This document shows positions 56,469 to 64,000 of a DNA stretch of 64,000 nucleotides, in pieces. The stretch's first letter is position 1, and the number at the start of each line of letters is the position of its first letter. The position numbers were made by a program, and so were the translations under genes. Source of the DNA: JAGLTA01 sp023142625 (GTDB lineage Bacteria > Patescibacteriota > Patescibacteriia > JAACEG01); NCBI GenBank assembly GCA_030641665.1, contig DAOWHA010000038.1, positions 26,460 to 90,459 on the forward strand. The letters are read 5' to 3'. The notes beneath the pieces were generated by a model. It was not told the origin of the DNA. It saw only the letters and a program-made list of their open reading frames with translations, and did not search any database.

Positions 56469-57521
56469 AATATTTATGATAAATTAATTAGTTTGGAAAA
56501 TATTTTAATTTGCTGGAATGAATTCAAAAAAGGCAAATCAAAAAAATATGACATGATGGAATTTGAGCGTTATTTGGAAGATAATATTTTTGAGCTTCAT
56601 AACGAATTAGTTAATCAAACTTATCAGCACTGCCCTTATGTAAAATTCCATATCTATGATCCAAAGCATAGAATAATCCATAAAGCCGAAGTTAAAGACA
56701 GAATAGTTCATCACATTGTTTTTAAGGAATTATATAGAATTTTTAATCCAACTTTTATATATCATTCGTATTCGTCCAGAAATAATAAGGGTACTCATTT
56801 GGCTGTTAGGAATTTATCCCGTACATTACGGAAAGTTAGCAATAACTACACAAAGCAGGTTTATGTATTGAAATGCGATATTAAAAAATTTTTTCATAGC
56901 GTATCTCACCAAAAACTTTTTGAAATAATAAAAAATAAGATTAACGACCATAAATTTTTGTGGCTAGTATGGCAAATTATATCAAGTTTTTTCATAATTG
57001 CGGAAAACTTTCCGCAGAGAGAGTTAAAGAAAAATTTTTTAGAAAAAAGAGGTTTACCAATAGGTAATTTAACCTCACAAATTTTTGCTAATATATTTTT
57101 GGATAAATTCGACTGGTTCATTAAAAAGCAATTAAGAATAAAATATTATTTTAGATATGCTGACGATTTTGTGATTATTAATTCAAACCCGGAATATCTT
57201 AATAATATTGTTAACTTAATAGAGGAATTTTTAAATACAAAACTTAATTTAAAATTACATCCTCAGAAAACAGAAATTAGAAAATTCGAACAGGGTGTTG
57301 ATTTTCTCGGATATGTTATTTTACCTCATTATATAACACTTCGGACAAAAACCAAAAAGAGGGTGTTTAAAAAAATTAAAGATAATAAAGAAAAATTGGA
57401 TCAAAATTTGATATCTAAAAATTCTTTTAATCAATCGCTTCAGTCGTATTACGGAATATTTATGCGCTGTAATAGCTATAAATTAAAACGAGAACTTGAT
57501 AAGTTTATTAAAGATTTTTAG
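56460..57521 (+). CDS. DGR reverse transcriptase
   Basis: The 353-residue reverse transcriptase copies the template RNA with errors at adenines. Motifs in order: YDPKHRIIHKAEVKDRIVHH (residues ~64-84), SRNNKGTHLAVRNL, the first catalytic Asp in LKCDIKKFFHSV (~139), GLPIGNLTSQIFANIFL (~197), where GxxxSQ replaces the QGxxxSP of other bacterial RTs, YFRYADDFVII (~232), HPQKTEIRKFEQGVDFLGYV. There is no maturase or nuclease domain, as expected for DGR enzymes. The start is ATG 56460; the N-terminal ISLENILICWNEFKKGK is family-like, so the gene is full length. No Shine-Dalgarno. Confidence 0.96.
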   Translation: MIHNIYDKLISLENILICWNEFKKGKSKKYDMMEFERYLEDNIFELHNELVNQTYQHCPYVKFHIYDPKHRIIHKAEVKDRIVHHIVFKELYRIFNPTFIYHSYSSRNNKGTHLAVRNLSRTLRKVSNNYTKQVYVLKCDIKKFFHSVSHQKLFEIIKNKINDHKFLWLVWQIISSFFIIAENFPQRELKKNFLEKRGLPIGNLTSQIFANIFLDKFDWFIKKQLRIKYYFRYADDFVIINSNPEYLNNIVNLIEEFLNTKLNLKLHPQKTEIRKFEQGVDFLGYVILPHYITLRTKTKKRVFKKIKDNKEKLDQNLISKNSFNQSLQSYYGIFMRCNSYKLKRELDKFIKDF

Positions 57522-57675
57522 TTTTGGCTTAAAATTTCAAGTCATTCTTTCGCGATATAGAATTATAATTCCTTTACAAATCGGTTTAGAATAGATAAGA
57601 TACAATCAGTTAAAACATTTTATTTTTTTACAATTTAATATCAAAAATTTAAATTGGGCGAAAAGGAGGAAAAAA

Positions 57676-57924
57676 ATGAAAAATTTTTCGAAAAAATATT
57701 TTCAAAATTTAATAACACAAAGACCTAATTGGTGTCGTAGTACCACATTATTAATTCTGGCGATATTTTTAGTTTTATTATTTATCAAAGATGTTGCGTG
57801 GGTTACAGAGAATGTAAAAAAAATATCCGTGATAAGCATCAGTTTTATTGTTTCATTATTTATAATAGCCCGGGTTGTTGATTTTTTCAGTTTTTTTCAA
57901 AATCAAACTAAAAAGGGCAATTAA
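57676..57924 (+). CDS. Small two-helix membrane protein
   Basis: The 82-residue protein has a strong ribosome site (AAAAGGAGGA) 6 bases before ATG. Hydrophobic helices lie at ~25-42 (TTLLILAIFLVLLFIKDV) and ~50-70 (ISVISISFIVSLFIIARV). Basic ends and NQTKKGN close it. I do not recognise it. It lies 155 bases behind the DGR reverse transcriptase and ends with its own terminator; whether it belongs to the DGR is unknown. Confidence 0.6.
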   Translation: MKNFSKKYFQNLITQRPNWCRSTTLLILAIFLVLLFIKDVAWVTENVKKISVISISFIVSLFIIARVVDFFSFFQNQTKKGN

Positions 57925-57932
57925 AGTTTCAA

Positions 57933-57965
57933 GAGCGAGAGAAAACCAAAGCCCAACTCTCGCTC
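57933..57965 (+). terminator. Hairpin after the small membrane gene
   Basis: GAGCGAGAG (57933-57941) pairs perfectly with CTCTCGCTC (57957-57965). The following CTCAATCCAAATTTTTG is only weakly T-rich. Confidence 0.65.
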
Positions 57966-57993
57966 CTCAATCCAAATTTTTGATGAAAATTAT

Positions 57994-58136
57994 TGTCTTT
58001 GCGAGGAGCCGAATGAGCGAAGCGAGAGAGGTGCGACGAAGCAATCTGATTAATTACGCAAAAAAATTTATAATCATAGATTTGTTCACTTAGTAATGAG
58101 ATTGCTTCGCTCCGTTGCACTACGCTCGCAAAGACA
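57994..58136. repeat. Dispersed palindromic element, full copy 7
   Basis: Left arm TGTCTTTGCGAGGAGCCGAA, right arm TACGCTCGCAAAGACA. The right arm has lost CTCC relative to the others. The centre AATTTATAATCATAGATTTG matches copy 5. Confidence 0.88.
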
Positions 58137-58203
58137 AGAATAGAAATAGAAAGCCCGCTCGCAAAGGCAAAAAAATCAAAGTATTATTATAATTTTATAT
58201 TTT

Positions 58204-60984
58204 ATGAAATTTTTTAACAAAATTTTCGGGGATCCGAATAAAAAAATAATAGATAAATTAAAGCCGATTGTTCAAGAAATAAACGATTTAGAATCTGAAT
58301 TTGAAAAATTGACAGACAGCGGATTAAAAGAGAAGACAAGAGAGTGGCAAAAAATGATAAAACAGGCGAATAATAGAGAAGCAGAAGAAAAAGTAATAGA
58401 AAAAATTCTGCCACAAGCATTCGCTTTAGTTAGAGAGGGCGCGAAAAGAACTTTAAATCAGCGGCATTTTGACTGCCAGTTAATGGGCGGCATAATTTTG
58501 CATCGCGGCGAAATTTCTGAAATGAGAACTGGCGAAGGAAAAACGCTCACGGCAACGCTGCCTATTTACCTTAACGCTTTAAGCGGAAGGGGGGTGCATG
58601 TGATCACGGTTAATGATTATCTTTCAAGAAGAGACGCTATCTGGATGGGGCAGATATATGACCTGCTTGGACTTTCAATTTCTTGCATTGTTCATGATGA
58701 AGCGTTTATTTATCAGAATCCAAAAAACGGATTAGATGAAAAAAGGGACATTGGCATAGAAATTATCGATGATTTTTTAGGCAAAACAACGAGGAAAGAA
58801 GCGTATCAAGCGGATATTATTTACGGAACCAACAACGAATTCGGTTTTGATTATTTGCGCGGCAATATGGTTCAAAACAGAGATCAGGCGGCGCAAGGCG
58901 AATTGAATTATGCTGTTATTGATGAGATTGACAGCATTTTAATAGATGAAGCAAGGACGCCGCTGATAATTTCAGCGCCAGCGCGCGAATCAACTGATAA
59001 ATATTATAAATTTACGGCTTTGGTTAAAAAATTAAGCGAGAACGAAGATTATAATATTGATGAAAAAATGCGCGCGGCTACTTTATCAGAGCAAGGAATA
59101 GAAAAGATGGAAAAATGGCTTGGCGTGGAAAATATTTATACGGCTGGCGGAATTCGCGATGTTCATCATATAGAACAGGCGCTGCGGGCAAGAGCGCTGT
59201 TTAAAAGAGATCGCGATTATGTGGTTAAAGACGGCGAGGTTGTTATTGTCGATGAATTTACCGGTCGCATGCTTTTCGGACGCCGCTACTCAGAGGGGCT
59301 GCATCAAGCCATTGAAGCAAAAGAAGGATTGAAAATACAGCAGGAAAGCATTACTTTAGCAACAGTCACCTTTCAGAATTATTTTCGGATATACAATAAA
59401 TTGAGCGGAATGACAGGCACAGCAATTACAGAAGCGGAAGAATTTTCTAAAATTTACAGATTGGATGTGACGGTTATTCCGACCAACAAGCAGATGATCA
59501 GGAAAGATATGCCTGACAGGATTTATAAAAACGAGAATGGCAAATTTAAAGCTATCGCGGAAGAGATTAAAGAACGGAACCGAAATGGGCAGCCTATTTT
59601 AGTAGGCACGATATCAATTGAAAAAAATGAGCTGCTGGGCAGAATGCTTGACAGAGAAGGCGTTAAATATGAATTATTGAACGCTAAAAATCACGAAAGA
59701 GAAGCTAAAATTGTAGCAAACGCAGGAAAGGTTGGAGCGGTTACAGTTGCGACAAATATGGCTGGACGCGGAGTAGATATTGTTTTGGGCGGAGCAAAAG
59801 AAAATTTTAACAGCGACGAAGAATGGCAGAAAGAATATGAGAAGGTAATCTCCGCAGGCGGGCTGTATATTTTAGGCACAGAAAGGCATGAGTCAAGGCG
59901 GATTGACAACCAGCTTCGCGGAAGATCCGGACGGCAAGGCGACGCAGGCGAGAGCAGATTTTTTGTTTCTATGGAGGATGATTTGATGAGGATTTTCGGC
60001 GGTGAAAGAATGAAAGGGATAATGGAGCGGTTTAATTTTCCAGAAGATATGCCGATTGAAAACGCGCTTATTTCACGCTCTATTGAGCAGGCGCAAAAAA
60101 AAGTTGAAGGGAATAATTTTGACATCAGAAAGCATTTAGTTGAATATGATGATGTGATAAATAAGCACAGAGAGACAATATACGCAAAACGGAAAGATAT
60201 ATTAAACAAAGTCAAAAGTCAAAAGTCAAAAGTCAAACGAGGTTTATCTGATGTTGTCTTAGAGATGGTCGGCAATGAAATTGAACAGGTTGCGATGTTT
60301 CATACGGCTGGCGATGATTTTAAAAAATGGGATTTAAAAGAGATATATGAAACTGTTAATACTATTTTTCCTCTTCCACAGGACAAAAGATTAAAAGCGG
60401 AAGATATTCCTATTCGCGAAAATAGCAGCAATCAAAAAGTTGAGTTGCGTTCTAAAATAATAGATTATTTAATTAAATTGGCTAAAAACGAATACGGCAA
60501 ACTTGAACAAAAAATTAATTCAGCAGGAATAGATTTTATTCAGGTTGAAAAAGAGGTTATTTTGCGCTCAATTGATAATTTATGGATTGAGCATTTGGGC
60601 GCCATGGATCATTTGCGGACAGGAATAGGACTTCGCGGCTACGGGCAGCAAGACCCTTTGGTGGAATACAAAAAAGAAGCCTACCGCCTTTTTACTGAAT
60701 TGATGAATTTAATCCAGAAACAGGTTGTCTATACAATTTATAAAATCGGATTAACCCAAAATTTTGCTCCAGCAATAATGGAAGCTGAAAATACTCAAAT
60801 TTCTAATGTAAGCAGCACTGGCATAATCGCCAGCGAAGCGCAAAAGCAAGAAAATCAAAATAGTATTTCTAATAAAACAGTAAGTCAAAATGGCAAAAAA
60901 GTGGGGCGCAACGATCCTTGCCCGTGCGGAGCGAAAAAAGCGGACGGCTCTCCAAAAAAATACAAGCATTGCTGCGGCAGATAG
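58204..60984 (+). CDS. secA: Preprotein translocase ATPase SecA
   Basis: SecA drives unfolded preproteins through SecYEG. The 926-residue protein has helicase motif I MRTGEGKTLTATLP near residue 105, VITVNDYLSRRDAIWMGQIY, NEFGFDYLRGNM, Walker B VIDEIDSILIDEARTPLIIS, TLATVTFQNYFRIYNKLSGM, ATNMAGRGVDIVLG and ESRRIDNQLRGRSGRQGDAG. The C-terminal zinc site is RNDPCPCGAKKADGSP with KHCCGR. Export through Sec fits the many signal-peptide proteins in the window. Confidence 0.98.
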   Translation: MKFFNKIFGDPNKKIIDKLKPIVQEINDLESEFEKLTDSGLKEKTREWQKMIKQANNREAEEKVIEKILPQAFALVREGAKRTLNQRHFDCQLMGGIILHRGEISEMRTGEGKTLTATLPIYLNALSGRGVHVITVNDYLSRRDAIWMGQIYDLLGLSISCIVHDEAFIYQNPKNGLDEKRDIGIEIIDDFLGKTTRKEAYQADIIYGTNNEFGFDYLRGNMVQNRDQAAQGELNYAVIDEIDSILIDEARTPLIISAPARESTDKYYKFTALVKKLSENEDYNIDEKMRAATLSEQGIEKMEKWLGVENIYTAGGIRDVHHIEQALRARALFKRDRDYVVKDGEVVIVDEFTGRMLFGRRYSEGLHQAIEAKEGLKIQQESITLATVTFQNYFRIYNKLSGMTGTAITEAEEFSKIYRLDVTVIPTNKQMIRKDMPDRIYKNENGKFKAIAEEIKERNRNGQPILVGTISIEKNELLGRMLDREGVKYELLNAKNHEREAKIVANAGKVGAVTVATNMAGRGVDIVLGGAKENFNSDEEWQKEYEKVISAGGLYILGTERHESRRIDNQLRGRSGRQGDAGESRFFVSMEDDLMRIFGGERMKGIMERFNFPEDMPIENALISRSIEQAQKKVEGNNFDIRKHLVEYDDVINKHRETIYAKRKDILNKVKSQKSKVKRGLSDVVLEMVGNEIEQVAMFHTAGDDFKKWDLKEIYETVNTIFPLPQDKRLKAEDIPIRENSSNQKVELRSKIIDYLIKLAKNEYGKLEQKINSAGIDFIQVEKEVILRSIDNLWIEHLGAMDHLRTGIGLRGYGQQDPLVEYKKEAYRLFTELMNLIQKQVVYTIYKIGLTQNFAPAIMEAENTQISNVSSTGIIASEAQKQENQNSISNKTVSQNGKKVGRNDPCPCGAKKADGSPKKYKHCCGR

Positions 60985-61042
60985 ATTAAAAAATAAAAAA
61001 AATGTAAAATTCCTTATTTCTTTAAAAATATAATTTTTAAAG

Positions 61043-61089
61043 TTATCCACAGTTAATTGCTTGACAACCGTATTATTTTTTATTATAAA
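61043..61089 (+). promoter_or_regulatory. DnaA box and promoter of rpoB
   Basis: A perfect DnaA box TTATCCACA (61043-61051) precedes TTGACA (61061-61066), a 17-base spacer and TATAAA (61084-61089). A leader of about 210 bases follows. Confidence 0.72.
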
Positions 61090-61224
61090 TAAATAAAAGC
61101 ATATAAATTTTATATTTCGGTTAAATTTTAATATAAATCTGCTGTGCTGACTGCATTTAGAAAAAACAGCGGAGCGCTCAAAGCGCAATGATAAAAATCA
61201 CTTAAAAGAATATTGTTTGTTGAA

Positions 61225-61265
61225 AAATTCGACTCTTTGTGAGAGGCGAAGATTTTTTGTGTTTT
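61225..61265 (+). other. Hairpin in the rpoB leader
   Basis: TTCG...GCGAA with inner TCTTTGTGAGA-type pairing is followed by GATTTTTTGTGTTTT, about 40 bases before the rpoB start. It looks like an attenuator or a weak terminator. A second small hairpin GCGCTCAAAGCGC lies at about 61175. Confidence 0.5.
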
Positions 61266-61302
61266 AAAATAATTTTTTATAGTAGTATTAATATTATTTT
61301 TT

Positions 61303-64000
61303 ATGAAACAACAATCTCAAAAAAGAATCTTTTTTTCTTACAATGACAAAGACGACTTGGCGGCGAAAAATGGACAAAAATATTCGACATTTTTTAAAGA
61401 CAAAAAAGAGGTGATCCCGTTGCCCGACTTAATAGAAGTGCAAAAAAAATCATACGACTGGTTTTTACGAGAAGGGATTAAAGAAATATTTGACGAGGTT
61501 TCTCCAATCGTTGATTTTGCCAGTAAAGGATTAAAACTTTCTTTTTTAGATTATTATTTTGATGAACCTAAATTTAACGAAGAGGACAGTAAAAGAAAAA
61601 ATATAACTTATGAGGCGTCACTGCGAGTTGTGAGCGAACTAAGAAAAGATAAAAAAATAATAAATAAGCAAGAAATTTATTTAGGAGATATTCCGCTAAT
61701 GACAAAAAGCGGAACTTTTATAATAAACGGCATTGAACGATGCATAGTATCCCAGCTTATTAGGAGTTCAGGGGTATTTTTCTTTTCTAATAGCGTACGA
61801 GGGCGAAATTATTATGGAGCTAAAGTTATTCCAAACAGAGGCGTCTGGCTTGAGATAGAGACTGATATTAATGATGTAATTTGGGTTAAAATTGATAGAA
61901 AAAGAAAAGTCACCGTAACTTCTTTGCTGCGCGCTATCGGATATGGTTCAGATCAAGATATTAAAAATTTATTCAAAGGAGATAAAAAAAATATTGAAAT
62001 TAAATATATTGACGAAACTCTTAAAAAAGATATTACTAAAAATGAAGATGAGGGCTTGATGGAAATTTATAAAAGATTAAGACCTGGAGATTTGGCTGGA
62101 ATTGATAATGTGAGAAATTTAATCAATGCGATGTTTTTTAATTTTGACAGATATGATTTTGGCAAAGTTGGCAGATATAAAATAAACCGCCGTTTTAACG
62201 AAAATATTTCCAACGAACCAAAAAATAGAATTTTCAGAAAAGAAGATTTAGTAAATATTATTAAAGAAATTATTAATCTTAACTCTTCCCAAAAAGAAGC
62301 CGATGACATTGATCATTTAGCTAATCGCCGCGTAAAAACAGTTGGGGAATTGGTTCAGAATAGATTTAGAATCGGAATGGTAAGAATGGAAAGAATTGTT
62401 AAAGATAAAATGAGTACGCTTGATGAAGTCGGCATGTCTCCTGCTCGTTTAATAAATTCTCGCCCTTTAATAGCGGTATTAAGAGAATTTTTTATGTCAT
62501 CGCAACTCTGCCAATTTATGGATCAAAATAATCCTTTAGCTGAATTAGAGCACAAAAGAAGGCTGTCAGCTATGGGACCTGGGGGGTTAACGCGTGAAAG
62601 GGCTGGTTTTGAAGTTCGCGATGTGCATAGAACTCATTATGGCAAGATATGTCCGATTCAAACGCCAGAAGGACCGAATATCGGATTAGTAGGGCAGTTG
62701 GCTACTTACGCAAGTGTTAATGAGTGCGGTTTTATAGAGACTCCTTATAGAAAAATTTTACATAATGTTAAAAATAACGCTAAAGCCGCTATTGGAAAAA
62801 TTGCTCGTGAAGACATTAGGGTTAAATCAAAAATTTTAATAAAAAAAGGAGAGGTTATAAACAAATCCAAAGCTGAACATCTATCTAAAGCCGATGAAAT
62901 AAAAACAGTTCCTATTAAGCCGATAGTAAGCGATGAAATTGTTTATTTAGACGCTTTTCACGAGGACAAAACTATTATAACTACAGCTAATACGAAAATT
63001 AACAAAGAAGGATATTTTATTGATGAAAAAATAAATGTGAGAAAATATGGCGATCCGGGCATTGAACAAGTTGAAAAAGTCGACTATATGGATGTGTCCC
63101 CAAAACAGATTGTTTCTATCGCAACTTCTTTAATTCCGTTTTTAGAGCATGATGACGCTGTTCGCGCTTTAATGGGCAGCAATATGCAAAGGCAAGCTGT
63201 TCCTCTTGTAAAACCAGAAGCTCCCTTAGTTGGAACTGGCATAGAAGAAGAAGCAGCCAAAGGGTCGGGGCATGTTACAAGGGCTGACGCTGACTGCAAG
63301 GTTATTAGCGTGTCAGCTGATCAAATTGAGGTTTTAGAGGATAAAGATAAAAAATTAAAAAATTATAAATTATTAAAATTTACAAGATCAAATCAATCAA
63401 CTTCAATCAACCAGCATCCGATTGTGAGCGTCGGAGATAAAATTAAAACCGGACAAGCCATAAGCGACGGGCAGGCGATCGATGAAAAAGAATTAGCTTT
63501 AGGAAGAAATATTTTAGTCGCTTTTATGTCTTGGGAAGGATTTAATTATGAGGACGCGATTATTATTTCTGAAAAAGTCGTGAAAAACGATATGTTCAGT
63601 TCTATTCATATAGATAATTATACTATTGATATTCGCGACACAAAACTTGGTCCGGAAGAAGTTACGCGCGATATTCCTAATATCGGCGAGGAAAAAATAA
63701 AAGATTTAGATGAAACAGGCATAGTAAGGATAGGCGCCGAGGTTCAATCGGGTGATATTTTAGTCGGCAAAATTACTCCGAAAGGCGAAACTGAATTATC
63801 AAGCGAAGAAAAATTATTAAGGGCTATTTTCGGAGAAAAAGCCAAGGATGTAAGAGACAGTTCATTGGTGCTTGAGCATGGCGAGCATAGAAAGGTCGTC
63901 GGTGGAGGTGTTAAGACTGCAGAACATGGAGATAAAATGCAACCCGGGGTGATTAAATCCATTAAAATTTCAGTTGCTAATTTAAGAAAAATTCAAATTG
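61303..64000 (+). CDS. rpoB: RNA polymerase beta subunit (partial, runs off the edge)
   Basis: The frame from ATG 61303 is open to the end of the window, about 899 codons. It shows VIPLPDLIEVQKKSYDWFL, GTFIINGIERCIVSQLIRSS, the rifampicin pocket SSQLCQFMDQNNPLAELEHK and RRLSAMGPGGLTRERAGFEV, CPIQTPEGPNIGL, ALMGSNMQRQAVPLVKPEAP and MSWEGFNYEDAIIISE, then VGKITPKGETELSSEEKLLR. In the rifampicin region a Cys stands at the E. coli Ser512 position and Ala at Ser522. It follows secA rather than rplJ-rplL. rpoC is expected beyond the edge. Confidence 0.97.
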   Translation, partial: MKQQSQKRIFFSYNDKDDLAAKNGQKYSTFFKDKKEVIPLPDLIEVQKKSYDWFLREGIKEIFDEVSPIVDFASKGLKLSFLDYYFDEPKFNEEDSKRKNITYEASLRVVSELRKDKKIINKQEIYLGDIPLMTKSGTFIINGIERCIVSQLIRSSGVFFFSNSVRGRNYYGAKVIPNRGVWLEIETDINDVIWVKIDRKRKVTVTSLLRAIGYGSDQDIKNLFKGDKKNIEIKYIDETLKKDITKNEDEGLMEIYKRLRPGDLAGIDNVRNLINAMFFNFDRYDFGKVGRYKINRRFNENISNEPKNRIFRKEDLVNIIKEIINLNSSQKEADDIDHLANRRVKTVGELVQNRFRIGMVRMERIVKDKMSTLDEVGMSPARLINSRPLIAVLREFFMSSQLCQFMDQNNPLAELEHKRRLSAMGPGGLTRERAGFEVRDVHRTHYGKICPIQTPEGPNIGLVGQLATYASVNECGFIETPYRKILHNVKNNAKAAIGKIAREDIRVKSKILIKKGEVINKSKAEHLSKADEIKTVPIKPIVSDEIVYLDAFHEDKTIITTANTKINKEGYFIDEKINVRKYGDPGIEQVEKVDYMDVSPKQIVSIATSLIPFLEHDDAVRALMGSNMQRQAVPLVKPEAPLVGTGIEEEAAKGSGHVTRADADCKVISVSADQIEVLEDKDKKLKNYKLLKFTRSNQSTSINQHPIVSVGDKIKTGQAISDGQAIDEKELALGRNILVAFMSWEGFNYEDAIIISEKVVKNDMFSSIHIDNYTIDIRDTKLGPEEVTRDIPNIGEEKIKDLDETGIVRIGAEVQSGDILVGKITPKGETELSSEEKLLRAIFGEKAKDVRDSSLVLEHGEHRKVVGGGVKTAEHGDKMQPGVIKSIKISVANLRKIQI

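Overview
The window looks like a contiguous piece of chromosome from a Candidate Phyla Radiation (Patescibacteria, Parcubacteria-like) bacterium. The grounds are AT-rich DNA, compact core genes with AT-rich starts lacking a Shine-Dalgarno motif, an EndoQ-type nuclease, very large secreted SdrD-like proteins, an anaerobic ribonucleotide reductase, and a diversity-generating retroelement (DGR). TGA works as a stop throughout, so the Gly-recoding CPR groups are unlikely. The placement is inference; no 16S gene is present.

Layout. 1-7.5 kb: end of ftsA, ftsZ, two small unknown genes, malic enzyme (-), then aroC, an HD phosphohydrolase and aroA. 7.8-10.8 kb: a 1007-residue surface protein. 11.0-11.45 kb: a gene-free stretch with a consensus promoter, a closed repeat-containing RNA fold and a terminator, which I read as an undescribed ncRNA. 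11.6-16 kb: endoQ, recR, ybaB, dnaB. 16-19.9 kb: a Gld-type ABC exporter (ATPase, permease, GldG-like). 20-23.1 kb: five tiny zinc-ribbon or charged proteins with strong Shine-Dalgarno sites, duplicated leaders and repeated hairpins, plus a secreted TasA-like protein. 23.2-29.9 kb: a cell-surface operon with a membrane-anchored beta protein, SipW-like signal peptidase, two giant secreted proteins (one ending in LAATG) and a sortase. 30-34.2 kb: a probable insertion bounded by a 41-bp duplication of the sortase 3' end and carrying a transglutaminase-like giant protein. 34.4-41 kb: CAP-domain protein, ftsK, RodZ-like protein, recA, nrdR. 41-44.7 kb: DNA methyltransferase, membrane protein and BRO/DinD protein (accessory or defence-like). 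44.8-54.4 kb: nrdD, ABC transporter, two odd tRNAs, nrdG, HtrA protease, YvcK-like protein, L21 and L25. 54.5-57.5 kb: the DGR. 57.7-64 kb: a small membrane protein, secA and the start of rpoB, which runs off the edge.

Main discovery. The DGR is complete: target gene with a 126-bp C-terminal variable repeat (55433-55558), template repeat (55928-56053), avd accessory gene on the opposite strand (56118-56468) and reverse transcriptase (56460-57521). The two repeats differ at 18 positions; every one is an adenine in the template and all 95 non-adenine positions are identical. All eight Asn codons of the template are changed in the target.

Other structure includes seven copies of a palindromic dispersed element beginning TGTCTTTGCGAGG, two 146-147 bp elements with terminal inverted repeats, tandem NrdR-like boxes in the nrdR promoter, and a 16-codon leader-peptide-like ORF within a complex hairpin at 49.0-49.14 kb.
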